Shown piece by piece: positions 54,073-61,324 of a stretch of 61,324 nt of DNA. Within the stretch, counting starts at the first letter, position 1, and each line of letters starts with the position of its first letter. The position numbers were made by a program, and so were the translations under genes. Where the stretch lies: the NCBI GenBank assembly GCA_947382415.1, contig CANCYO010000011.1:1-61324 (forward strand), read 5' to 3'. The DNA is from an uncultured Lachnospiraceae bacterium (GTDB taxonomy: Bacteria; Bacillota; Clostridia; Lachnospirales; Lachnospiraceae). The notes beneath the pieces were generated by a model. The model worked only from the letters and a program-made list of their open reading frames with translations, did no database searches and was not told where the DNA came from.

Positions 54073-54594
54073 ATGGGTTCCTGTCAGAATTGTTCGTATG
54101 CATCCGTGGAGGGTATGATCGTGGATATGATGCCGGCCAGAGCGGCAGACGGCCGTGCAGACAGTTGTATTTTATTTTTTACGGTGGAGGACGATAACGG
54201 AAATATCGTGAATTTCATGGTGACGCCGCTTACCTATGTAGTGGATCACAAATCGTTGGGAGTGGGAATGTCGTGTACCTTCTGGTATCGGACAGACGTG
54301 CCCACGCTTCTGATCTATCCGCCGCAGTACACGGCGGTGGTGGCGGCCCCCCGAAGGCGCGACCGCATGGTTGATGTGAGTTATTATGATGCCGCGCTGG
54401 TGAATGAGGAGCGTACGCTGCAGCTTCACATGGATCGTTCTGTGATACTGCGCACTACCAACAATCAATATTTTCAGGGAAATCCTGCAAATCACAATCT
54501 GGTGGTGACTTACACCGCTTCCACAAGGAGCATCCCCGCACAGACCACGCCTGAGAGCATCGTGGTGCTGTGCGATGAGATGCAGCAGGAATAG
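54073..54594 (+). CDS. Uncharacterised conserved-looking protein
   Basis: A 173-residue soluble protein that I do not recognise. The N-terminal CQNCSYASVEG and the beta-rich middle (VDHKSLGVGMSCTFWYRTDVPTLLIYPPQYTAVVAAPRRR) suggest a small beta-barrel. There is no signal peptide. Start ATG 54073 has GAGGAGG ten bases before. It converges on the minus-strand dehydrogenase gene with 7 bp between stops. Confidence 0.65.
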   Translation: MGSCQNCSYASVEGMIVDMMPARAADGRADSCILFFTVEDDNGNIVNFMVTPLTYVVDHKSLGVGMSCTFWYRTDVPTLLIYPPQYTAVVAAPRRRDRMVDVSYYDAALVNEERTLQLHMDRSVILRTTNNQYFQGNPANHNLVVTYTASTRSIPAQTTPESIVVLCDEMQQE

Positions 54595-54601
54595 TCCAAA
54601 G

Positions 54602-55666
54602 TCAATCTGCCGTCAGGATACGCTGTAGAATTTCATCCGTCATAACCAGCTCTTTGGCCGCCTCCCGATATTGTTCTTCGTGAAGATAGGTGTACCTGTG
54701 AGGTTTGATGGCGGGCGAAAGGTCGATGGCGCGCAGAAAATCGCTGCGCTTCATCTGAAGAGTTGCGGCATAGTCCCAGAAGCCGGTTTCCGTGAGCACG
54801 GTGTTCACCCGCACATGGCGGTGGTTCTGTACCTTTGCCATGATGTAGGTGGCGATTCCCACCTGGATGCCGTGAAGCTGGGGTGTTTCCAGAAGCTTAT
54901 CCAGCGCGTGAGAGATCAGATGTTCGCTGCCGCTGGTGGGAGCGCTGTTTCCGGCGATCTCATTGGCAATGCCGCTCATGGACAGAGAGTCCAGTAGTTC
55001 TTTTAAGAATATTTCGTCTTTGATGCTGGCATAGGGGGTGCGCACAAAGCTGTTTACCGCTTTTTTGGCTATCATCACGGCAAAATCGTTCAGTGCTCCC
55101 ACCCCGTGCTCCGTCTCGTAGACCCAGTCATAGAGGGCAGTGATCTTGGACACCATGTCTCCGATGCCGGAGTAGATAAACTTTTCAGGAGCAGTGCGGA
55201 TGACCTCCGTGTCCACAAGAATGCCATAGGCGAGCCTGGCGGGGACGGAGGTGCGTCTGCCGTCCACGATGAGGGAGGCGCTTGCGCTGGAGAAGCCGTC
55301 GTTGGCGCTGGAGGTGGGGACGCTGATAAAGGGCAGCCCCCGCAGGAACGCGGCGTATTTGCCCGCGTCGATCACCTTGCCGCCGCCGATGGCCACCACG
55401 GCTTTCGTCTGATTGGACAGAGAGAAGGCGAGGGTGATGATGTCGTCTATATCGACTGTGTCCAGCTCCTGGTATTCCAGAGCGGTAATACCGGATTTTT
55501 TCAGTGATTCCATTACTTTCAGGCCGAAAAGGTCGATGAGACCGTTTCCAAACCAGATCACCACATCTGTGAGTCCTTCGTCCAGAAGGCATTGTCCAAG
55601 TCCTTCCAGAGCGCCTTTTCCTACTTTCAATATCACGGGAATGGAGATACTGTCATTTTTTCTCAT
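54602..55666 (-). CDS. Glycerol-1-phosphate dehydrogenase-like enzyme (AraM/EgsA family)
   Basis: A 354-residue iron/zinc-dependent dehydrogenase of the glycerol dehydrogenase superfamily. The NAD-binding GGGKVIDAGKYAAF and PTSSANDGFSS are those of glycerol-1-phosphate dehydrogenases; metal ligands are in SGSEHLISHAL and LHGIQVG. Archaea use this enzyme for membrane lipids; B. subtilis AraM makes G1P for heptaprenylglyceryl phosphate. No prenyltransferase partner is seen here. It is followed on the minus strand, upstream, by a PHP enzyme gene 12 bp away. Confidence 0.82.
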   Translation of the reverse strand: MRKNDSISIPVILKVGKGALEGLGQCLLDEGLTDVVIWFGNGLIDLFGLKVMESLKKSGITALEYQELDTVDIDDIITLAFSLSNQTKAVVAIGGGKVIDAGKYAAFLRGLPFISVPTSSANDGFSSASASLIVDGRRTSVPARLAYGILVDTEVIRTAPEKFIYSGIGDMVSKITALYDWVYETEHGVGALNDFAVMIAKKAVNSFVRTPYASIKDEIFLKELLDSLSMSGIANEIAGNSAPTSGSEHLISHALDKLLETPQLHGIQVGIATYIMAKVQNHRHVRVNTVLTETGFWDYAATLQMKRSDFLRAIDLSPAIKPHRYTYLHEEQYREAAKELVMTDEILQRILTAD

Positions 55667-55678
55667 AAAATTATCCTC

Positions 55679-56497
55679 TCATAGTTTTCTGAATTCGGGA
55701 ACGCGTTTTTCAAACACAGTATAATAGCGGAAGCCGCATTCTGTCAGGACTTTTGCGGCGTCGCCGAAGCCGTGTCCCATACAGTCCGGTTCGTGGGCGT
55801 CGCTGCCCACTGTGATGATCTCTCCGCCAAGCTGCCGGTAACGCTGCAATACCTCCCGGCAGGGGTGGAAATCCCGCATGCCGGACCGGATGCTTCCGGT
55901 GTTCAGCTCGATTCCTTTCTCCGCCTCCAGAAGCGCTTCCAGGATGGCGTCCAGGATATCCCGGTATTTGTCATAGCAATAATCTTTGTCTCTGGAGGCT
56001 CCGTAGCGCACCACATAGTCCAGATGGCCATACACATCAAAATTGGAAAACTTCCGGATATTTTCCAGTTCGGACTCGAAGTATTCCCGATAGGCGTCCT
56101 CGTCGCTGCGCCCTTCAAAAAAAGAGGGATAATAGGGATCCTTTCCGTGGCAGATATGGGAGGAACCGATGATGAAATCATACTCATGGGAACGGGCCAA
56201 TACGGCATTTTTCCGAAATGCTTCAGGGGCCAGTCCCAGTTCCAGTCCAAATAAGAGCTTGATTTTGCCGTCATATTTTTCCTTCAGGCCAAGAAGCTCA
56301 TAGAGATAGGAATCGGCGTTTAGCAAAAACAAGTCTTCCGGTTCACCCGGAGCCGGCGGATAGTCGAAATCATTGTGTTCCGCGAAACACAGGGTATCCA
56401 GTCCCAGTTCGATTCCCCGCAGAACCATTTCCTCCATGGGAGCTTTCGAGTCCCCGGAGTGGTGTGAGTGCAGATGGCAGTCCGCTGAAACAGGCAT
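55679..56497 (-). CDS. PHP-domain phosphoesterase (histidinol-phosphatase HisK-like)
   Basis: A 272-residue metal-dependent phosphoesterase. Metal-binding motifs: DCHLHSHHSGDSK, FAEHNDFDY, ELNTGSIRS and GSDAHEPD. The best match is histidinol-phosphatase of the HisK/HisJ group, but no other his genes are nearby, so the substrate is open. The second ATG (56497) is chosen since AAGGAGG sits eight bases before it; the first ATG (56503) is only two bases from that site. Confidence 0.85.
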   Translation of the reverse strand: MPVSADCHLHSHHSGDSKAPMEEMVLRGIELGLDTLCFAEHNDFDYPPAPGEPEDLFLLNADSYLYELLGLKEKYDGKIKLLFGLELGLAPEAFRKNAVLARSHEYDFIIGSSHICHGKDPYYPSFFEGRSDEDAYREYFESELENIRKFSNFDVYGHLDYVVRYGASRDKDYCYDKYRDILDAILEALLEAEKGIELNTGSIRSGMRDFHPCREVLQRYRQLGGEIITVGSDAHEPDCMGHGFGDAAKVLTECGFRYYTVFEKRVPEFRKL

Positions 56498-56513
56498 GTG
56501 CATGTCCTCCTTG

Positions 56514-57314
56514 TCATATAATAAGCATTGTGATCCCGTACAGAACGGGCTGATGGAACAGATAGAAAAGCAGCGAATGGCGGCCGATAAAAGCGGCGGC
56601 CGGAATATGGCTTTTTCTTAAAAATGCCGCTCCCATAAGCTCTCGGATGGCGCAGAGCCTGTGCAATAGATAGCCCGTCAGGAATAAAAAGAACCAGGGA
56701 AGCATGGGAAAATAGTCAGTGGAATAAAAGTCAGCCCCCGGAAAGCCAAGCCAGGCGCCAAACCATCCGCCGTAGAGGCCGTCTGGCAGAGCCGGGCCCC
56801 CGCGCAAGAATCCCTCCCCCGTATAGAGTCCCGTAAAGTTGGCCAGTCGTCCGTTTGCGGCAGGCAGAAAGAGCAGGAACAGAAAATAGGATAGTCCTGT
56901 CAAAAATACGGTGGCAGAAAAGCTTTTTATGTGCCGCAGGAGCCTGTCCGCAGGGATCATGAGAAGCATTGCAGAGCCGGTCAGAGTCAGTACGCCGAAG
57001 ACCACGCGGTTTTCCGGGAGGAATACCAGAGTGACCAGAGTCACCAGCCAGCCGGAGAGAAAGACCGTGAGTCCTCTTTTGAGAGGATGTCTGCCCAGTG
57101 ACCAGCAGAAGCCGGACAATAAAATAAAGGTGCGGCAGATGCTCTGCTGCCAGACGTATGCTCCCGTGCCGTGATACCAGGGGATGGAGATCCCTGCAAT
57201 ATAGACAAGATCCCACAGGAAATGGTATAAGATCATGCTGATGAGAGTCAGCCCCCGTATCTCGTCCAGAAGGATCAGCCTTCCGGTGGCGGGGGAAGCG
57301 TCGGTACGGTTCAT
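56514..57314 (-). CDS. Membrane acyltransferase, HGSNAT-like (DUF1624)
   Basis: A 266-residue protein with about seven membrane helices. The N-terminal LDEIRGLTLISMILYHFLWDL has Arg-Gly and His characteristic of the heparan-alpha-glucosaminide N-acetyltransferase-like/DUF1624 group. Likely moves an acyl group across the membrane onto a surface sugar; the acceptor is unknown. It is the first gene of a minus-strand run with the PHP and dehydrogenase genes. Confidence 0.78.
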   Translation of the reverse strand: MNRTDASPATGRLILLDEIRGLTLISMILYHFLWDLVYIAGISIPWYHGTGAYVWQQSICRTFILLSGFCWSLGRHPLKRGLTVFLSGWLVTLVTLVFLPENRVVFGVLTLTGSAMLLMIPADRLLRHIKSFSATVFLTGLSYFLFLLFLPAANGRLANFTGLYTGEGFLRGGPALPDGLYGGWFGAWLGFPGADFYSTDYFPMLPWFFLFLTGYLLHRLCAIRELMGAAFLRKSHIPAAAFIGRHSLLFYLFHQPVLYGITMLII

Positions 57315-57675
57315 GCTTCAAGTCTCCTGATCTGCGGTGCAGGAGAGCTGCACTCGCGTATTTCATATATCGGATTCAGTATAACAAATTTTGGGACAAA
57401 TGACATCCGAATTTTGGAAAAAAACGGACAATCGGTGAATTTTTTTGAAGAAAGAAGGCCAGACTATTTGAAGCTGTTTATGAAACTGACCGTGTTCCCG
57501 CAGTCAAAGTATAAACAATTTGTAAATTTTACCTGAATTGGAAAATATTTTTTATTTACATCTTGAATTATGGAGGGGAATCAGTTAAAATATAGCAGTG
57601 ACAAAATTTTGACAATCGGACATGCGCCGAAGGTCAGAATCATATAAAAATTATATATCTTAGGAGGAAACGAAA
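57315..57675. other. Divergent intergenic region with gap promoter and long leader
   Basis: A 361-bp gap between the divergent acyltransferase and gap genes. On the plus strand TTGAAT (57563-57568), 17 bp and TAAAAT (57586-57591) form a good promoter, leaving an ~80-base leader before gap. A TTGACA at 57609-57614 has no -10 at proper distance. No riboswitch fold or CggR-type operator could be recognised. Confidence 0.6.
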
Positions 57676-58689
57676 ATGGCAGTAAGAGTAGCGATTAATG
57701 GTTTTGGCCGTATCGGCCGTCTTGCGTTCAGACAGATGTTTGATGCGGAGGGCTACGAGGTTGTAGCTATCAACGATCTGACCAGCCCTGATATGCTGGC
57801 ACATCTGCTGAAGTACGATACCGCACAGGGCAGATACAAATATGCCGACAAGGTTGAGGCCGGTGAGGACTCCATCACTGTAAACGGCAAGAAGATCACC
57901 ATTTATAAAGAGGCAGATGCTTCCAAACTTCCCTGGGGTGAGCTGAAGGTGGACGTTGTTCTGGAGTGTACCGGTTTCTATACCTCCAAGGAGAAGTCCA
58001 TGGCACACATCAATGCCGGCGCCCGCAAGGTTGTAATCTCTGCTCCTGCAGGCAATGATCTTCCCACTATCGTATACAATGTAAATCACAATATTCTGAA
58101 GCCCGAAGATACCGTTATCTCCGCAGCTTCCTGCACCACCAACTGCCTTGCTCCCATGGCTAAGGCACTGAATGATCTGGCTCCCATCCAGTCCGGTATC
58201 ATGACCACCGTTCATGCATACACTGGCGATCAGATGATCCTGGACGGCCCTCAGAGAAAGGGCGATAAGAGAAGAAGCCGTGCAGGCGCTCAGAATATCG
58301 TTCCCAACTCCACCGGTGCTGCAAAGGCAATCGGTCTGGTTATCCCTGAGCTCAACGGCAAGCTCATCGGTTCCGCTCAGCGTGTTCCCACCCCCACCGG
58401 TTCCACCACGATTCTGGTGGCAGTTGTGAAGGGTCAGGTTACCAAGGAGCAGATCAATGACGCCATGAAGGCTGCACAGACCGAGTCCTACGGTTACAAC
58501 ACCGACGAGATCGTATCTTCCGATGTGATCGGCATGACTTACGGTTCTCTGTTCGACGCTACCCAGACCATGGTTGCTCCCATGGAGGATGGCAATACTC
58601 AGGTTCAGGTTGTGTCCTGGTATGACAATGAGAACAGCTATACTTCTCAGATGGTTCGCACCATCAAGTATTTCAGCGAGCTGGGCTGA
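57676..58689 (+). CDS. gap: Glyceraldehyde-3-phosphate dehydrogenase
   Basis: A 337-residue glycolytic NAD enzyme. NGFGRIGRLAFRQMF starts the NAD domain, SCTTNCLAP holds the catalytic Cys, and WYDNENSYTSQM is the C-terminal signature. TAGGAGG precedes the ATG. Codon choice is strongly biased, as expected for a highly expressed gene. First gene of the gap-pgk-tpiA set. Confidence 0.98.
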   Translation: MAVRVAINGFGRIGRLAFRQMFDAEGYEVVAINDLTSPDMLAHLLKYDTAQGRYKYADKVEAGEDSITVNGKKITIYKEADASKLPWGELKVDVVLECTGFYTSKEKSMAHINAGARKVVISAPAGNDLPTIVYNVNHNILKPEDTVISAASCTTNCLAPMAKALNDLAPIQSGIMTTVHAYTGDQMILDGPQRKGDKRRSRAGAQNIVPNSTGAAKAIGLVIPELNGKLIGSAQRVPTPTGSTTILVAVVKGQVTKEQINDAMKAAQTESYGYNTDEIVSSDVIGMTYGSLFDATQTMVAPMEDGNTQVQVVSWYDNENSYTSQMVRTIKYFSELG

Positions 58690-58710
58690 CAGATTTACAG
58701 CGTGGACTTT

Positions 58711-58780
58711 CAGGGGGGCTGATTCTTGGATCAGACCCCCTTGTCTGGTTCCTTGGGCCGGACCCTTTTTGTCCGGTTTC
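58711..58780 (+). promoter_or_regulatory. Two hairpins between gap and pgk
   Basis: GGGGG...CTGAT pairs with ATCAG...CCCCC around 58711-58741, and CCGGAC pairs with GTCCGG around 58759-58776 with a CCTTTTT loop. No T-run follows the second hairpin. They probably act as a processing or partial-termination point that sets gap above pgk. Confidence 0.5.
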
Positions 58781-58808
58781 AGAATATAAAAAACGGAGGT
58801 TAATTGAG

Positions 58809-60032
58809 ATGGGTTTGAATAAGAAATCTGTAGATGATATCAATGCGAAGGGCAAGCGTGTTCTGGTGAGATGTGATTTTAACGTACCCCTGAAGAATGG
58901 TGAGATCACGGATGAGACTCGTATTGTGGCTGCGCTTCCCACTATCAAAAAGCTGATCGCAGACGGCGGAAAGGTGATCCTCTGCTCTCATCTGGGCAAG
59001 GTGAAGGAAGGCCCCAACGAGGGTGAGTCCCTTGCTCCCGTGGCAAAGAGACTGTCCGAGAAGCTGGGCAAGGAGGTTGTGTTCGTAGGCGACTACAATG
59101 TGACCGGGGAGGCTGCCACCAAGGCGGTGGAGGCTATGAAGGAGGGCGATGTGGTGCTGCTCCAGAATACCCGTTTCCGCGGCAAGGAGGAGACCAAAAA
59201 CGGCGAGGAGTTCTCCAAAGAGCTGGCTGATCTGGCCGACCTGTATGTGTGTGATGCTTTCGGTTCTTCCCACAGAGCTCACGCGTCCGTTGCGGGGGTT
59301 ACCAAGTTTATCACTGAAAAGGGCGGCGAGAACGTAGTGGGATATCTGATGCAGAAGGAGATCGACTTTTTGGGCAACGCAGTGGAGAATCCCGTTCGTC
59401 CCTTTGTGGCTATCCTGGGCGGCGCAAAGGTTGCCGACAAGCTGAATGTAATCTCCAATCTGCTGGAAAAATGCGATACTTTGATCATCGGCGGAGGTAT
59501 GGCATATACATTCCTCAAGGCTCAGGGCTATGAGATCGGAAAGTCTCTGGTAGACAATGAAAAGATTGACTACTGCAAGGAGATGATGGAGAAGGCTGAG
59601 AAGCTGGGCAAGAAGCTGCTGCTTCCCGTTGACTCCGTGACCATCGCAGAGTTCCCCAATCCCATTGACGCTCCTGTTGAGACCTCGGTTTATGATGTGA
59701 AGGATATGCCCGCAGACAGAGAGGGCTGTGATATCGGTCCCAAGACCGCTCAGATGTATGCGGATGCCGTGAAGAGTGCCAAGACTGTGGTTTGGAACGG
59801 TCCCATGGGTGTGTTTGAGAATCCCACTCTGGCCGCAGGCACCATCGCAGTGGCTAAGGCTCTGGCAGAGACCGATGCGACCACCATCATCGGCGGCGGC
59901 GATTCCGCTGCAGCGGTAAACCAGCTCGGTTTCGGGGACAAAATGAGCCACATTTCCACCGGCGGCGGCGCTTCTCTGGAGTTTTTGGAGGGCAAGGAGC
60001 TTCCCGGCGTGGTTGCGGCAGACGACAAGTAA
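58809..60032 (+). CDS. pgk: Phosphoglycerate kinase
   Basis: A 407-residue monomeric kinase making ATP from 1,3-bisphosphoglycerate. VLVRCDFNVPL is the N-terminal signature; HLGKVKEG and SSHRAHAS line the substrate site, and GGGDSAAA near the C-terminus binds the nucleotide. AACGGAGG precedes the ATG. It is co-directional with gap and tpiA. Confidence 0.98.
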   Translation: MGLNKKSVDDINAKGKRVLVRCDFNVPLKNGEITDETRIVAALPTIKKLIADGGKVILCSHLGKVKEGPNEGESLAPVAKRLSEKLGKEVVFVGDYNVTGEAATKAVEAMKEGDVVLLQNTRFRGKEETKNGEEFSKELADLADLYVCDAFGSSHRAHASVAGVTKFITEKGGENVVGYLMQKEIDFLGNAVENPVRPFVAILGGAKVADKLNVISNLLEKCDTLIIGGGMAYTFLKAQGYEIGKSLVDNEKIDYCKEMMEKAEKLGKKLLLPVDSVTIAEFPNPIDAPVETSVYDVKDMPADREGCDIGPKTAQMYADAVKSAKTVVWNGPMGVFENPTLAAGTIAVAKALAETDATTIIGGGDSAAAVNQLGFGDKMSHISTGGGASLEFLEGKELPGVVAADDK

Positions 60033-60084
60033 TTCGTATCGGATAATTCATATCAGATAAGTTCATATGGATGGAGGGATTGTT

Positions 60085-60837
60085 ATGGCAAGAAAGAAGA
60101 TAATCGCCGGCAACTGGAAGATGAATATGACTCCCAGCGAGGCCGTAAAGCTGTGCGCTGAGTTAAAGGATCTGGTGAAAAATGATGATGCGGATGTGGT
60201 ATACTGTGTTCCTGCCATCGACATTGTACCTGTTGTGGAAGCGGTAAAAGGGACTAACGTAGAGGTCGGCGCAGAGAATATGTACTTTGAGGAGAAGGGC
60301 GCATACACCGGTGAGATCTCCGCAGCGATGCTGAAGGATGCGGGTGTAAAGTATGTTATCATCGGCCACTCTGAGAGAAGGGATTATTTCAGGGAGGACG
60401 ACGCTCTGCTCAACAAGAAGGTTAAGAAGGCCATAGAGGCAGGCCTGACCCCGATCCTTTGCTGTGGTGAGAGCCTGGAGCAGAGAGAGATGGGCGTTAC
60501 CATGGACTGGATTCGTCTGCAGATCAAATCCGATCTGGTGGATGTGACGGCAGATCAGGTGAAGGAGATGGTGATCGCCTATGAGCCCATCTGGGCCATC
60601 GGCACCGGCAAGACCGCTACCACCGGGCAGGCACAGGAAGTGTGCAAGGGCATCCGTGACTGCATCGGGGAGATGTACGATGACGCCACTGCGGCGGCAG
60701 TGCGTATCCAGTACGGCGGTTCCGTGAATGCGGGAAATGCGGCCGAGCTGTTTGCACAGCCCGATATCGACGGAGGGCTGGTAGGGGGCGCTTCCCTGAA
60801 GGCGGACTTTGGCAAGATCGTGAATTACAACAAGTAA
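60085..60837 (+). CDS. tpiA: Triosephosphate isomerase
   Basis: A 250-residue TIM barrel. AGNWKMNM holds the active-site Asn and Lys, GHSERRDYF the His, and AYEPIWAIGTGKTAT the catalytic Glu and loop 6. The ATG at 60085 with TGGAGGGA is preferred over an in-frame ATG at 60067 that would add six atypical residues. A 14-15-bp direct repeat (ATCRGATAA-TTCAT) sits in the gap after pgk. Confidence 0.97.
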   Translation: MARKKIIAGNWKMNMTPSEAVKLCAELKDLVKNDDADVVYCVPAIDIVPVVEAVKGTNVEVGAENMYFEEKGAYTGEISAAMLKDAGVKYVIIGHSERRDYFREDDALLNKKVKKAIEAGLTPILCCGESLEQREMGVTMDWIRLQIKSDLVDVTADQVKEMVIAYEPIWAIGTGKTATTGQAQEVCKGIRDCIGEMYDDATAAAVRIQYGGSVNAGNAAELFAQPDIDGGLVGGASLKADFGKIVNYNK

Positions 60838-60882
60838 TTTTATTGATTTTCTGAACAATTATATGGATTAAAATGTAAAGGG

Positions 60883-60922
60883 GCTATTCAATCCGGTGAT
60901 GTTCCGGATTGAATAGCTTTTT
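60883..60922 (+). terminator. Terminator of the gap-pgk-tpiA operon
   Basis: GCTATTCAATCCGG (60883-60896) pairs perfectly with CCGGATTGAATAGC (60904-60917), followed by TTTTT. Confidence 0.95.
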
Positions 60923-60942
60923 CATACATTTTTGTTAATCTC

Positions 60943-60971
60943 TTGAAATATCTGCAGAAATACAATAAAAT
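60943..60971 (+). promoter_or_regulatory. Promoter before the methyltransferase-like gene
   Basis: TTGAAA (60943-60948), a 17-bp spacer and TAAAAT (60966-60971), 45 bp before the start codon. Confidence 0.68.
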
Positions 60972-61015
60972 AGACATATTATGTGTGTGCCGGACAGCGG
61001 CAGGAGGATTCCCCC

Positions 61016-61324
61016 ATGATCAAGGATATTATTGACGCCAATGAAGGCGTATTACCTAACGCCAGAGAGATTGCTGCTTTGAAAGAATTTTTTCCGGCTT
61101 GTTTTAATATAGACGGAAGTTTTGATATGATACGCTTCGGTGAGTATATCAGCGATTCACTTATGGTCTCCAGAGAGGGTTATGAACTCCGCTTTCTCGG
61201 GAAAAATTATGCCCGTTTACTGGCATCTGTGGATACTGCTACCGTGATTGTGCCGGATGAGGAACATAATAGTAAAACGGAAAACAAACACAGCGAAAAT
61301 GTGTATATCAGTGGCGATAACCTG
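61016..61324 (+). CDS. Probable type III restriction-modification DNA methyltransferase (Mod), 5' part
   Basis: The first 103 codons of a gene cut by the window end. GGCAGGAGG lies before the ATG at 61016. The last visible residues, NVYISGDNL, match the (N)I(F/Y)I-GDNLE-L-L segment found just before the catalytic domain of type III Mod subunits and related adenine-specific methylases. The catalytic DPPY motif and any res gene lie beyond the window, so the call rests on the N-terminus only. Confidence 0.62.
   Translation, partial: MIKDIIDANEGVLPNAREIAALKEFFPACFNIDGSFDMIRFGEYISDSLMVSREGYELRFLGKNYARLLASVDTATVIVPDEEHNSKTENKHSENVYISGDNL

Noticed and set aside
57609..57614. TTGACA before gap as the main -35 element
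   Set aside because: No -10 element at 16-18 bp; the TTGAAT/TAAAAT pair upstream has exact spacing.
1..61324. CRISPR arrays, tRNA or rRNA genes, prophage or integrase genes
   Set aside because: No spaced repeats of CRISPR type, no cloverleaf with a GGTTCGA-type arm in any gap, and no integrase, terminase or capsid-like protein was seen.

Overview
The window looks like a chromosomal segment of a spore-forming, meso-DAP-type Gram-positive of the class Clostridia, most likely a Lachnospiraceae member. This is judged from protein resemblance and gene order; no 16S gene is present. Supporting signs are a division/cell-wall cluster running straight into spoIIGA-sigE, plus sigG, spoVB, ylmC/ymxH and nrdR, a MurE with the DNPR motif of DAP-adding enzymes, strong GGAGG-type ribosome binding sites, and some TTG/GTG starts. 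I see no tRNA, rRNA, CRISPR array, transposase or integrase.

Layout. (1) 1-350: a strongly folded region that reads best as a structured RNA on the minus strand. (2) 354-13312: a housekeeping run, all plus strand: murE, priA, def, fmt, a membrane zinc peptidase, rsmB, rlmN, a PP2C phosphatase, a PASTA-domain kinase, rsgA and an unknown gene. (3) 13313-20363: an accessory surface/signalling locus with a LytTR response regulator, a GHKL sensor kinase interrupted by one in-frame TAG, and a 1531-residue cell-surface repeat protein. (4) 20419-23975: ychF behind a promoter lying in a long palindrome, then two near-identical Rpn-type nuclease genes, each bracketed by the same ~16-bp inverted repeat. 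(5) 24165-37395: the dcw cluster: MraZ operator repeats, mraZ, rsmH, ftsL, two class B PBPs, mraY, murD, ftsW, murA, divIB and ftsZ. (6) 37447-39248: spoIIGA-sigE with a Spo0A-type promoter. (7) 39249-46074: an accessory block between sigE and sigG. It contains a c-di-GMP-I riboswitch with its own terminator, a decayed secreted M4 metalloprotease (two in-frame TAGs and one frameshift), two paralogous membrane-anchored unknowns, a small unknown and a methyltransferase. (8) 46079-57314: sigG, ylmC, nrdR, spoVB, a nifS-nifU pair, a GtrII-like membrane protein, mnmA (its start lies in a 13-bp tandem repeat), an unknown gene, and a minus-strand run of a glycerol-1-phosphate-dehydrogenase-like enzyme, a PHP phosphoesterase and a membrane acyltransferase. 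(9) 57563-60922: the glycolytic set gap-pgk-tpiA. (10) 61016-end: the start of a gene resembling a type III restriction-modification methyltransferase, cut by the window edge.

How the parts fit. The core genes link peptidoglycan precursor synthesis (MurA, MurD, MurE, MraY), septal synthesis (FtsL, DivIB, FtsW, PBPs, FtsZ), a kinase/phosphatase pair known to sense cell-wall fragments, and the mother-cell and forespore sigma factors. The two accessory blocks hold surface proteins tied to signalling: a two-component system in one, a c-di-GMP switch in the other. Both carry in-frame TAG lesions, and the core genes do not. The most rewarding points are the riboswitch-controlled decaying protease, the inverted-repeat-flanked nuclease pair, the decamer operator before mraZ, and the hairpin that hides the ribosome binding site of the second PBP.
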